Shown one piece after another: positions 17,524 through 25,431 of a stretch of DNA of 64,000 nucleotides. The translations under genes and the position numbers were made by a program. Position 1 is the stretch's first letter; every line of letters begins with the position of its first letter. The stretch spans positions 682,001 through 746,000 of the forward strand of contig CAVYPM010000017.1 in NCBI GenBank assembly GCA_963770375.1, in the 5' to 3' direction. The notes beneath the pieces were generated by a model. That model had not been told where the DNA came from, made no database searches, and saw only the letters and a program-made list of their open reading frames with translations. The stretch is from DASVBE01 sp963770375 (GTDB lineage: Bacteria; Actinomycetota; Actinomycetes; Streptosporangiales; Streptosporangiaceae).

Positions 17524-19404
17524 TTACTCGACGGTGACGGACTTGGCCAGGTTGCGGGGCTGGTCGACGTCGTGGCCCTTGGCCGCGGCCAGCTCGCACG
17601 CGAACACCTGCAGCGGCACGGTGGTGACCAGCGGCTGCAGCAGCGTGGGCACGGCCGGCACCTCGATCAGCGTGTCCGCGAAGGGCCCCACCACGTCGTC
17701 GCCCTCCTCGGCGATGACGATCGTCCTGGCCCCGCGGGCGCGGATCTCCTGGATGTTGGAAACGATCTTGTCGTGCAGCGCGCGGCGGCCGCGCCGGGAC
17801 GGGACCAGCACCACGACCGGCAGCCCCGGCTCGATCAGCGCGATCGGCCCGTGCTTGAGCTCGCCCGCGGCGAACCCCTCGGCGTGCATGTAGGCCAGTT
17901 CCTTGAGCTTCAGCGCGCCCTCCAGGGCGACGGGGAAGCCCACGTGCCGGCCGAGGAACAGCACGCACCGCTCGCCGGCCAGTTCCCTGGCCACCGCCCG
18001 GACCGGCTCCATCGTGTGCAGCACCTGGTCCACCGCGGCGGGCATCTGCTGCAGCTGGGCCAGGATCGCGCCGATCTCCTCGCCGTACATGATGCCGCGC
18101 ACCTGGGCCAGGTACAGCGCGACCAGGTAGCAGGCGACCAGCTGGGTGAGGAACGCCTTGGTGGAGGCGACCGCGATCTCCGGGCCGGCGTGCGTGTAGA
18201 CCACCGCGTCGCTGGCCCGCGGGATCGACGAGCCGTTCACGTTGCAGATCGCCAGCACCGGGGACTGCTGCTCGCGGGCGTGCCGGACGGCCATCAGCGT
18301 GTCCATGGTCTCGCCGGACTGGGAGATCGCGATGACCAGCGTGGACCGGGTCAGGATCGGGTCCCGGTAGCGGAACTCGCTGGCCAGCTCGACCTCGCAG
18401 GGGATGTTGCTCCAGTGCTCGATCGCGTACTTGGCCAGCAGGCCCGCGTGGTACGCGGTGCCGCAGGCGACGATGGTGATCTTGTCGATTTCCCGCAGCT
18501 CGTCGTCGGTCAGCCGCATCTCGTCCAGCCGGAGCCGGCCGCTCTCCTCGGCCCGGCCGAGCATCGCGTCGGCCACCGCCTTGGGCTGCTCGGCGATCTC
18601 CTTGAGCATGAAGTACTCGAAGCCGGCCTTCTCCGCCGCGGACACGTCCCAGTCCACGTGGTAGTGCCGGACCTGGGCCGGGCTGCCGTCGAAGTTCGTC
18701 ACCGTGACCTGGTCCGGCCGCACCTCGGCGACCTGGTCCTGGCCCAGCTCGATCGCGTCGCGGGTGTGGCTGATGAACGCGGCCACGTCGCTGGCCAGGA
18801 AGTTCTCCCCCTGGCCCAGGCCCACCACGAGCGGTGAGTTGCGCCGCGCGCCGACCACCACCTCGGGATCCCGCACGTCCACGACGACGAGCGTGAACGC
18901 CCCTTCGAGCCGGAGGCAGACCTGGCGCATGGCCTCGGCCAGCGACCCGGTCTCCGGCGCGCCGGTGCCCGGGATCTCGGGCATCGCGCCGATCTGCTCC
19001 TCCAGCAGGTGGGCGACCAGCTCGGTGTCGGTCTCCGAGGTCAGCTCGTGGCCGGCCGCCTCGATTTCCTTGCGCAGCACCGCGAAGTTCTCGATGATCC
19101 CGTTGTGCACCACGGCCAGGTGACCGCCGCAGTCGGTGTGCGGGTGGGCGTTCGGGTCGGTGGGCGGCCCGTGGGTGGCCCACCGGGTGTGCCCGAGGCC
19201 GACGGTGCCGGTCAGCGGCGGGCGCTCGGCCAGCGCCGCCTTCAGGTTGCCGAGCTTGCCCGCCCGCTTGGACCAGGCGAGCTTGCCGCCGTCGAGCACG
19301 GCCATGCCCGCGGAGTCATACCCCCGGTACTCCAGCCGGCTCAGCCCCTCGAGCACGACGTCCTGCGCTTGCCGGTAACCCGCGTACCCCACGATTCCGC
19401 ACAT
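17524..19404 (-). CDS. glmS: Glutamine-fructose-6-phosphate aminotransferase
   Basis: A 626-aa enzyme making glucosamine-6-phosphate, the first step to UDP-GlcNAc. The N-terminal Ntn glutaminase starts with the nucleophile Cys2 (CGIVGYAGYRQAQD), followed by EYRGYDSAG and HTRWATHGPPTDPNAHPH; two SIS domains carry TIVACGTAYHAGL and VIAISQSGETMDT, and it ends PRNLAKSVTVE as expected. Upstream glmM acts two steps on in the same pathway and lies 67 nt away on the same strand. Confidence 0.97.
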   Translation of the reverse strand: MCGIVGYAGYRQAQDVVLEGLSRLEYRGYDSAGMAVLDGGKLAWSKRAGKLGNLKAALAERPPLTGTVGLGHTRWATHGPPTDPNAHPHTDCGGHLAVVHNGIIENFAVLRKEIEAAGHELTSETDTELVAHLLEEQIGAMPEIPGTGAPETGSLAEAMRQVCLRLEGAFTLVVVDVRDPEVVVGARRNSPLVVGLGQGENFLASDVAAFISHTRDAIELGQDQVAEVRPDQVTVTNFDGSPAQVRHYHVDWDVSAAEKAGFEYFMLKEIAEQPKAVADAMLGRAEESGRLRLDEMRLTDDELREIDKITIVACGTAYHAGLLAKYAIEHWSNIPCEVELASEFRYRDPILTRSTLVIAISQSGETMDTLMAVRHAREQQSPVLAICNVNGSSIPRASDAVVYTHAGPEIAVASTKAFLTQLVACYLVALYLAQVRGIMYGEEIGAILAQLQQMPAAVDQVLHTMEPVRAVARELAGERCVLFLGRHVGFPVALEGALKLKELAYMHAEGFAAGELKHGPIALIEPGLPVVVLVPSRRGRRALHDKIVSNIQEIRARGARTIVIAEEGDDVVGPFADTLIEVPAVPTLLQPLVTTVPLQVFACELAAAKGHDVDQPRNLAKSVTVE

Positions 19405-19471
19405 GATGGCCAGGCTAACCCGAGATCACGCGCTTCCGCGGGGTGGCCCGCCGGGATTGCCGGCGGATTCG

Positions 19472-20866
19472 TTACGAGAGGTCACGCACCGTATCCGCGA
19501 GCGCGCCCGCGACCCGCTTCGCCTGGCCGCCGTCCAGGGCCTCGACCATCACCCGCACCGCCTGCTCGGTGCCGCTGGGCCGGACCAGCACCCGGCCCGA
19601 TGCGCCCAGCTCGGACCGCGCCGCGCTGACCGCGGCCGCCAGGTCCGCGGACGCCGCGACCTCGGCCTTGTCCTCGACCGGGACGTTGACCAGGACCTGC
19701 GGATACCGGGTCATCACCTGGGCCAGCTCGTGCAGCGGGCGGCCGGTGCGGGCCATCACCGCCAGCAGCTGGAGCCCGGTGAGCAGGCCGTCCCCGGTGG
19801 TCGCGTGGTCGAGCAGGATGAGGTGCCCGGACTGCTCGCCGCCGAGCACGAACTGGCCCTCGCGCATGGCCTCCAGCACGTACCGGTCGCCGACCGGCAC
19901 CTCGACCACCTCGATGCCCGCCTCGGCCATCGCCTTGCGGAAGCCCAGGTTGGCCATGACGGTCGTGACCACGGTGCCCCCGGCCAGCCGCCCGGTGTCC
20001 CGCAGCGAGATCGCCAGCAGGGCGAGGATCTGGTCGCCGTCCACCACCTGGCCGCGGGCGTCGACCGCCAGGCAGCGGTCCGCGTCGCCGTCGTGCGCGA
20101 TGCCCGCGTCCGCGCCGTGCGCGGTGACCGCCCCGGCCAGCGACCCGATCCAGGTGGACCCGACGCCGTCGTTGATGTTCAGCCCGTCCGGCTCGGTGCC
20201 GATCGGGATCACGTCCGCGCCGGCCCGGCTCAGCAGCCGCGGGGCCAGCTCGTACGCGGCCCCGTGCGCGCAGTCCACGACCACCCGCAGCCCGGCCAGC
20301 GGCGCCCCGCCGTCCCCGGACGTCACGGTCGACAGCAGGTGGTCCAGGTAGCGCCCGATCTCCGGGCCGCCGTCGCGGACCCGGCCGAACCCGTCGCCGG
20401 GCACCCGCCCCGTGCTGGCTAGGGGCGCACCGTCCGCGAGACCGGACAGGGTGCGCTCGATCAGGTCCTCGACCGCGTCGGGCAGCTTCACCCCGCCACG
20501 CGAGAAGAACTTGATCCCGTTGTCCGGGGCGGGGTTGTGGCTGGCCGACAGCACGACCCCCAGCTCGGCGCCGAGGTCCGCGGTCAGGTAAGCGACCGCC
20601 GGGGTGGGCACCACGCCGAGCCGGAGCACATCGACCCCGGACCCGGCCAGCCCGGCGACGACCGCGGCCTCGAGGAACTCGCCGGACGCCCGCGGGTCGC
20701 GGCCGATCACCGCGAGCGGGCGGCGGCCTTCGGCACGCGCCGTGCCGAAGGCCCCCATGCTGTCCATCGCGCCAGCCGCGGCCACGGACAGGTCCATGGC
20801 CAGCCGGGCGGTCAGATCACGACCGGCAACTCCGCGGACACCGTCCGTACCGAACAGCCGGGCCAA
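19472..20866 (-). CDS. glmM: Phosphoglucosamine mutase
   Basis: A 464-aa enzyme interconverting glucosamine-6-P and glucosamine-1-P for peptidoglycan. It shows ARLFGTDGVRGVAGRDLT at the N-terminus, the phosphoserine loop VVLSASHNPAPDNGIKFF, the metal-binding DGDADRCL and GGEQSGHLI, and ends with the phosphate-binding RPSGTEQAVRVMVEA. TTG 20864-20866 gives the canonical MARLFGTDGVRG start and has GGGTGG 5 nt upstream; GTG 20873-20875 is the in-frame alternative (three more residues). Followed by glmS. Confidence 0.96.
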   Translation of the reverse strand: MARLFGTDGVRGVAGRDLTARLAMDLSVAAAGAMDSMGAFGTARAEGRRPLAVIGRDPRASGEFLEAAVVAGLAGSGVDVLRLGVVPTPAVAYLTADLGAELGVVLSASHNPAPDNGIKFFSRGGVKLPDAVEDLIERTLSGLADGAPLASTGRVPGDGFGRVRDGGPEIGRYLDHLLSTVTSGDGGAPLAGLRVVVDCAHGAAYELAPRLLSRAGADVIPIGTEPDGLNINDGVGSTWIGSLAGAVTAHGADAGIAHDGDADRCLAVDARGQVVDGDQILALLAISLRDTGRLAGGTVVTTVMANLGFRKAMAEAGIEVVEVPVGDRYVLEAMREGQFVLGGEQSGHLILLDHATTGDGLLTGLQLLAVMARTGRPLHELAQVMTRYPQVLVNVPVEDKAEVAASADLAAAVSAARSELGASGRVLVRPSGTEQAVRVMVEALDGGQAKRVAGALADTVRDLS

Positions 20867-20897
20867 GCAGTCCACCCCCGGTCGTAGCCGATGTTCT

Positions 20898-20916
20898 GTG
20901 CTAGCCGCTCGCTGCG
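20898..20916 (+). repeat. 19-bp inverted copy of the 22.2-kb repeat end
   Basis: GTGCTAGCCGCTCGCTGCG here is the exact reverse complement of 22333-22351, the end of the long direct repeat A. The two copies flank rplM-rpsI in opposite orientation. It lies between the glmM start and the rpsI stop. Confidence 0.8.
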
Positions 20917-20945
20917 CCGGCCCGCAGGCCCAGCGCCTGGCCGGA

Positions 20946-21482
20946 CTAGCGCTTGGAGTACTGCGGCGCCTTGCGGGCCTTCTTCAGGCCGTACTTCTTG
21001 CGCTCCTTGATCCGGGCGTCGCGGGTCAGGAAGCCGGCCCGCTTGAGCACCGGGCGGTTCTCCGGGTCGACCAGGACCAGCGACCGGGCGATACCCAGCC
21101 GCAGCGCCCCCGCCTGGCCGGTGACGCCGCCGCCGGTGATCCGGGCGATGACGTCGAACTGGTCTTCCGCGCCCAGCGTGACGAACGGCTCGCTGATGAG
21201 CTGCTGGTGCACCTTGTTCGGGAAGTACTCATCCAGCTTCCGGCCGTTGATCAGCCACTGCCCGCTGCCCGGCTGGATCCGCACCCGGGCGATGGCCTCC
21301 TTGCGCCGGCCGGTGCCCATGGCGCTGCCGGTCACGACCGGCTTGCGCGTCGCAGCCGCCCGCGCCGGGCCGCCCGCCGGGGTGTCCCCGGACTCGGTGG
21401 TGTACTCAGAAAGGTGCTCCCCCTCCGCCGCGGCCGACTCTTCGCCGGCCTCCGGGTTCAGGGTCTGGGTGGGCTCGGACAC
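20946..21482 (-). CDS. rpsI: 30S ribosomal protein S9, N-terminally extended
   Basis: 178 aa. The conserved S9 core starts at about residue 54 (GTGRRKEAIARVRI) with LINGRKLDEYFPNK, and ends with KKARKAPQYSKR, whose C-terminal Arg reaches the P-site tRNA. The ~50-residue N-terminal part is acidic and low-complexity (EAGEESAAAEGE), longer than in E. coli but usual for actinobacteria. It is 40 nt downstream of rplM in a two-gene operon. Confidence 0.97.
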   Translation of the reverse strand: MSEPTQTLNPEAGEESAAAEGEHLSEYTTESGDTPAGGPARAAATRKPVVTGSAMGTGRRKEAIARVRIQPGSGQWLINGRKLDEYFPNKVHQQLISEPFVTLGAEDQFDVIARITGGGVTGQAGALRLGIARSLVLVDPENRPVLKRAGFLTRDARIKERKKYGLKKARKAPQYSKR

Positions 21483-21522
21483 GATGCCTTCCTCGCGCTT
21501 CTCTTAGGCTCTGGTTACGCGG

Positions 21523-21996
21523 TCACCGCGCGGCGGCGCGGCCAGCGCCGGACAGCTGGGGGACCTGGGTGATCTCGAACGGCACCGGCTGCTGCGCCTG
21601 GTGCGGGTGGTGCGGGCCCGCGTAGACCTTCAGCTTGCTGAGCATCTGGCGGCCCAGCGTGTTCTTCGGCAGCATCCCGCGCACGGCCTTCTCGACCGCC
21701 CGCTCGGGGTGCTTGGCGAGCAGCTCGCCGTAGGACACCGAGCGCAGGCCGCCGGGGTAACCGGAGTGCCGGTAGGCCCGCTTGTCCTCGCGCTTGCTGC
21801 CGCTCAGCGCGACCTTGTCCGCGTTGATGATGATCACGAAGTCGCCGGTGTCCAGGTGCGGCGCAAAAATCGGCTTATGCTTGCCGCGCAGCAGGATGGC
21901 CGCCTGGCTGGCCAGCCGCCCGAGAACAACATCGTTCGCGTCGATGACATGCCACTGACGGTGGATGTCGCCCGCCTTCGGGCTGAAAGTGCGCAC
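21523..21996 (-). CDS. rplM: 50S ribosomal protein L13
   Basis: 157 aa, with VRTFSPKAGDIHRQWHVIDA at the start, LGRLASQAAILLRGKHK, and the signature KAVRGMLPKNTLGRQMLSKLKVY. It begins at GTG 21994-21996 with GAAGG about 9 nt upstream; an ATG far upstream in the same frame is not supported. First gene of rplM-rpsI, with its own promoter about 150 nt upstream, apart from the truA operon because a membrane-protein gene intervenes. Confidence 0.96.
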   Translation of the reverse strand: MRTFSPKAGDIHRQWHVIDANDVVLGRLASQAAILLRGKHKPIFAPHLDTGDFVIIINADKVALSGSKREDKRAYRHSGYPGGLRSVSYGELLAKHPERAVEKAVRGMLPKNTLGRQMLSKLKVYAGPHHPHQAQQPVPFEITQVPQLSGAGRAAAR

Positions 21997-22087
21997 AGTC
22001 GTAAGCCTTCGCGTGGGGTCCGGAGATCCGTGGGCCCGCCCGGGGAAACCTCCGCCGGGCGGTGGGTCCGCTGCACCAGCCGCCGCT

Positions 22088-22110
22088 GCGCAGCCCAGTG
22101 CGGGCTGCGC
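22088..22110 (-). other. Hairpin in the rplM leader
   Basis: GCGCAGCCC (22088-22096) pairs with GGGCTGCGC (22102-22110) around a 5-nt loop within the ~140-nt untranslated leader of rplM. It may be regulatory (autogenous control by L13 is known elsewhere) or simply structural. Confidence 0.4.
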
Positions 22111-22141
22111 GGGCATGCCGATGCACATGAACGCCTGACGA

Positions 22142-22170
22142 AGGATACCGGCCCCGGGAGTGACGGTCAA
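22142..22170 (-). promoter_or_regulatory. Promoter of rplM-rpsI
   Basis: On the minus strand TTGACC (-35, 22165-22170), a 17-nt spacer and TATCCT (-10, 22142-22147). It matches the housekeeping sigma consensus and shares the exact -35 with the rpsL and rpoB promoters of this window. Confidence 0.75.
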
Positions 22171-22201
22171 AGCGAAGGAGCGCGCCTCTCAGCGGCCCTG
22201 C

Positions 22202-22351
22202 GCGAGCCAGCCAGCCGCCGGCGGAGCCAACAGCGCTCGCGGAGGGCCGCGGCGCTGTTTTCCTGACGAGCGATGAGGCGCGACGAAGGAGCGCCGAGGG
22301 AGCGAGGAGGGAAGGCAGCGCTCATAGCGGCCCGCAGCGAGCGGCTAGCAC
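22202..22351. repeat. Direct repeat copy A (~150 bp)
   Basis: Imperfect copy of 23747-23908. Shared blocks: GCGAGCCAGCC at the start; a 42-bp core (22245-22286) differing from 23791-23832 by one base; GGGAAGGCAGCG, CTCATAGCGG and GCAGCGAGC-GGCTAGCAC at the end. It lies between the rplM promoter and the plus-strand membrane-protein gene and contains no gene. Confidence 0.85.
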
Positions 22352-22393
22352 TGCAAATGCCCTGAGAGCGCTATCACAGCCGCGGACCAGCGA

Positions 22394-22399
22394 TACGCT
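22394..22399 (+). promoter_or_regulatory. Possible -10 box of the repeat-flanked membrane gene
   Basis: TACGCT ends 6 nt before the ATG at 22406, so a transcript could begin at the start codon. No Shine-Dalgarno is visible; no clear -35 is found. Confidence 0.35.
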
Positions 22400-22405
22400 C
22401 ACCGC

Positions 22406-23743
22406 ATGCACTATCCGGGTGACGTGGACGCGGACCAGCCGCACGCTGGCTACCGCATGCCGGACGAGGATGACGTGCTCTGGCCGGACAGCGGCTACGG
22501 CGACCCGGACGGCGGTACTGACGGCGGATTTGCCCTGGCCGGCAGCCATTACGGCGCGGCCGGCTCGTTCGCGCGCAAGGGCCCGGCCCGCGGCTTCCCG
22601 CCCGCGCCCGGCCAGCCGCCGCCGGTGTACCCGCCGGGCCAGTTCGCCGCGTGGAACCTGCCCGCGGACGGCGCGGGCAGCGTGGCCGCCGCCTGGCCGG
22701 GCGCCGCGTCGGCCGAGCACGGGTACGGCTGGCCGGCCGCCAAGGGCCCCGGCGGCGCTGCCTATCCCCCGTCCATGGACGTCCCCTCGATCCAGCCCTG
22801 GCCCGCCGACGACGACGCCACCGGGTCCGCGTCGTCCTGGCCGGGCCTGGCCGCGCCGGTGGCAGCGGCCACCGGAGCCAGCACCGCTGGAGCCAGCACC
22901 ACGGGAGCCAGCACCACGGGGGCCGCCCAGGCCGTCCCTGCGGCCGGGACGACGGCGGAGAAGGAGACCGCCGCTCCGGCCGCGGGCGGACCGCCGCGCG
23001 GCAAGCGGGCCCGCCGGGGCGGCGGCAGGCTGCGCCTGCTGGTCGCCCTGGGGGCGGTGCTGGTGATCGCGGCGGCCGCGGTGACGTACGTGCTGAAGTT
23101 CAGCCATCACGGCACCCCGACGGCCGGATCCTCGCCGTCCGCGAGCCCGTCGGCGCCCACGACGCCCTCCCCGTCCCCCTCGCCGTCCTCCAGCGGGCGC
23201 TGGGGGCATATCCAGACCAGGAAGGTGGACCCGGTCCCCCTGACCCTGCCTGAGGTGTTCCCGGCCCATTTCACGGCCTCGGGCCAGACCTACACGCTCA
23301 CCGCCGCCAAGCGCGGCAAGCACTGCGAGCCCGCGGTCATCGGCGCCAAGCTCCAGGCCGCGGTGCAGGCCGCCGCCTGCACTCAGGTGCTGCGGGGCAG
23401 TTACCTGTCCGGGGACAAGAAGATCATGGGCACGATCGGGGTGCTGAACCTGCAGAGCGCCCGGCTGGCCCAGCACGCCGGGCTGGCCACCGGGACGCAC
23501 GAGTTCATCCTGCAGCTGCGCGGCACCAAGGGCCCGACCCGCAACCTGGGCAAGGGCACCGGGATCGAGGTCGCCGACGTGAAGGGCCACTACCTGATCC
23601 TGATCTGGGCCGAACTCGCCAGCCAGCACAAGCCGAAGAACGCGGCCCAGAAGGCGGACCTGATCCAGTTCTGCAACCGGGTGCTGAACGGCTCGGCCAA
23701 CGTCGCCCTCAGCGACCGCCTGGTCAACGGCAAGTCGTCCTGA
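22406..23743 (+). CDS. Single-pass membrane protein of unknown function, flanked by direct repeats
   Basis: 445 aa. The N-terminal ~205 residues are Gly/Pro/Ala-rich and probably disordered in the cytosol, with a 15-nt tandem repeat encoding ASTTG units (about 22875-22925). A basic stretch (RGKRARRGGGRLR) precedes one membrane helix (LLVALGAVLVIAAAAVTYVL, ~residues 210-230), then a Ser/Pro linker and a ~170-aa outer domain (from about LTLPEVFPAHFTASGQTYTL) with Cys in KHCEPAVIG, AAACTQVLRG and QFCNRVLNG. I do not recognise the domain. It is oriented against all neighbours, between truA and rplM, which are close in many actinobacteria. Confidence 0.85.
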   Translation: MHYPGDVDADQPHAGYRMPDEDDVLWPDSGYGDPDGGTDGGFALAGSHYGAAGSFARKGPARGFPPAPGQPPPVYPPGQFAAWNLPADGAGSVAAAWPGAASAEHGYGWPAAKGPGGAAYPPSMDVPSIQPWPADDDATGSASSWPGLAAPVAAATGASTAGASTTGASTTGAAQAVPAAGTTAEKETAAPAAGGPPRGKRARRGGGRLRLLVALGAVLVIAAAAVTYVLKFSHHGTPTAGSSPSASPSAPTTPSPSPSPSSSGRWGHIQTRKVDPVPLTLPEVFPAHFTASGQTYTLTAAKRGKHCEPAVIGAKLQAAVQAAACTQVLRGSYLSGDKKIMGTIGVLNLQSARLAQHAGLATGTHEFILQLRGTKGPTRNLGKGTGIEVADVKGHYLILIWAELASQHKPKNAAQKADLIQFCNRVLNGSANVALSDRLVNGKSS

Positions 23744-23746
23744 CAA

Positions 23747-23908
23747 GCGAGCCAGCCCGCGGCCGGCGGAGCCGGCCGCAGCTCGCGGGCGGCCGCGGCG
23801 CTGTTTTCCTGACGAGCGATGCGGCGCGACGACGCAGCGTCCGATGAGCAGCGCGCGCCGGGAAGGCAGCGCCTCATAGCGGCCTCCGCAGCGAGCCGGC
23901 TAGCACCG
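23747..23908. repeat. Direct repeat copy B (~160 bp)
   Basis: Partner of copy A (22202-22351), beginning 4 nt after the membrane-gene stop and ending in the last codons of truA (TAG at 23900-23902). It adds a perfect 9-bp hairpin (GCGGCCGGC / GCCGGCCGC, 23759-23779), which may act as the terminator for the convergent genes. Confidence 0.85.
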
Positions 23909-24748
23909 TCCGCGGCGAGTGGCGGCGGCGCGGGCGGCCAGCTCGCCGGGTGCCGGGTAGCGGACCTCCTCCAGGCACAGCGCGTGCGCCGGGGCGACGT
24001 GCACGCCCGGGTCGCGGACCCGGGCGGCGAGCACCGCGGCGGGCCAGCCGGGTGGCTTGCGCCCGTCGCCGACCGCGAGCAGCGCCCCGGTCAGCGCCCT
24101 GACCATGTTGTGGCAGAACGCGTCGGCCACCACCGCCGCCACGGCCAGCCCCGGCGCGGTGCGCTGCCACTCCAGCCGGAGCAGCGCGCGGACCGTGCTG
24201 GAACCCTCCCGGCGGCGGCAGAACGCGGCGAAGTCGTGCTCCCCGGCCAGCGCGGCGGCGGCCTCGTTCATCAGCGCCACGTCCAGCGGCCGGGGATGCC
24301 ACAGGGTGTCCCCGCGGCGCAGCGGATCGGCGGCCGCGCTTTCGTCGCACACCCGGTAGGAGTAGCGCCGCCACAGCGCGGAGAACCGCGCGTCGAACCC
24401 GTCCGGGGCCGGGCCGATCGCGCGGATCCGCACGTCCGGCGGCAGCAGCCCGGCCAGCCGCCGCAGCACGGGCCCGCCCGTGGTGAGCAGCTGATCGCCC
24501 GGCCACCGGTCAGCCGGCACGTCCGCGTGCGCGACCTGGCCGCGGGCGTGCACGCCGGTGTCGGTCCGGCCCGCGACCGTGAGCCGGACGTCCGGCAGGC
24601 CGAGCACGGTCGCCAGGGCCCGCTCCACCTCGTTCTGGACCGTGCGCAGGCCGGGCTGGCTGGCCCAGCCGTGGAAGCCCGCACCGTCGTAAGACAGGTC
24701 GAGCCGGATCCGGCAGGTGCCCGGATCCGGCTCGGCTGACCTGGTCAT
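23900..24748 (-). CDS. truA: tRNA pseudouridine(38-40) synthase TruA
   Basis: 282 aa. LSYDGAGFHGWASQPGLRTVQ and the catalytic Asp in VAGRTDTGVHARGQVAH identify the family; ALWRRYSYRV and AFCHNMVRALTGALLAVG follow. It modifies U38-40 of the anticodon arm of many tRNAs. Starts at ATG 24746-24748, 22 nt after the rplQ stop, so it is the last gene of the alpha operon. Its stop lies within direct repeat B. Confidence 0.96.
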   Translation of the reverse strand: MTRSAEPDPGTCRIRLDLSYDGAGFHGWASQPGLRTVQNEVERALATVLGLPDVRLTVAGRTDTGVHARGQVAHADVPADRWPGDQLLTTGGPVLRRLAGLLPPDVRIRAIGPAPDGFDARFSALWRRYSYRVCDESAAADPLRRGDTLWHPRPLDVALMNEAAAALAGEHDFAAFCRRREGSSTVRALLRLEWQRTAPGLAVAAVVADAFCHNMVRALTGALLAVGDGRKPPGWPAAVLAARVRDPGVHVAPAHALCLEEVRYPAPGELAARAAATRRGRC

Positions 24749-24770
24749 CCCCAGGGCCGGGGACGGCTGG

Positions 24771-25373
24771 CTAGGCGTCCTCGGCCTCGTCGCCGTCAGC
24801 GGCCTCGGTGTCCGTGTCCGCTGCCGCGTCCTCAGCCTCGGTGCTGGCCTCAGCCTCGGTGCTGGCCTCGGCCGTGGTCTCCTCGGTCTCCTCGGCCTCC
24901 TCAGCCGGAGCCCCGGCCGGTGCGGGCACCGACGCGGTGGCCCGGGCGGGCGCGGCCGCGGCCGCGGTGGCCGGCCGGCGCGCCAGCCGGCGGCGGCGCG
25001 GTGCCCTGGCCTCGGCCTCTTCCTGCACCAGCTCGATCACCGCGAGCGGGGCGTTGTCCCCCTTGCGCGGGCCGATCTTGGTGATCCGGGTGTAGCCACC
25101 GTCCCGGGTGGCGAAGCTCGGCCCGATCTCGGTGAACAGGGTGTGCACCACGCCCTTGTCCGTGACCACGGTGAGGACCTGGCGCCGGGCGTGCAGGTCG
25201 CCGCGCTTGGCCTGGGTGATCAGGCGCTCGGCGAACGGCCGCAGCCGGCGGGCCCGGGCCTCGGTGGTCGTGATCTTGCCATGCTCGAAGAGCGCCGTGG
25301 CCAGGTTCGACAGCATGTGCTTCTGATGCGCCGAGCTGCCACCCATCCGGCGGCCCTTGGTTGGCGTGGGCAT
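24771..25373 (-). CDS. rplQ: 50S ribosomal protein L17 with long acidic tail
   Basis: 200 aa; the conserved L17 domain covers residues 1-115 (MPTPTKGRRMGGSSAHQKHM, the LFEHGKITTTEARARRLRP region, and DNAPLAVIELV). An Ala/Arg-rich linker leads to about 55 Glu/Asp/Ala/Thr residues with EASTEAEASTEAE repeats. E. coli L17 is 127 aa; actinobacterial L17 is often longer. The tail should be exposed and highly negative. Between rpoA and truA. Confidence 0.96.
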   Translation of the reverse strand: MPTPTKGRRMGGSSAHQKHMLSNLATALFEHGKITTTEARARRLRPFAERLITQAKRGDLHARRQVLTVVTDKGVVHTLFTEIGPSFATRDGGYTRITKIGPRKGDNAPLAVIELVQEEAEARAPRRRRLARRPATAAAAAPARATASVPAPAGAPAEEAEETEETTAEASTEAEASTEAEDAAADTDTEAADGDEAEDA

Positions 25374-25431
25374 GGGAATTACTCCTGTAGTTGACTGCGC
25401 CAGGCCGCGGTGGCCCGGTCAGTGTGGCCGG

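Noticed and set aside
22876..22925. Short tandem repeat in the membrane gene as a CRISPR-like array
   Set aside because: The units are 15 nt, in frame, without spacers; they simply encode ASTTG repeats.
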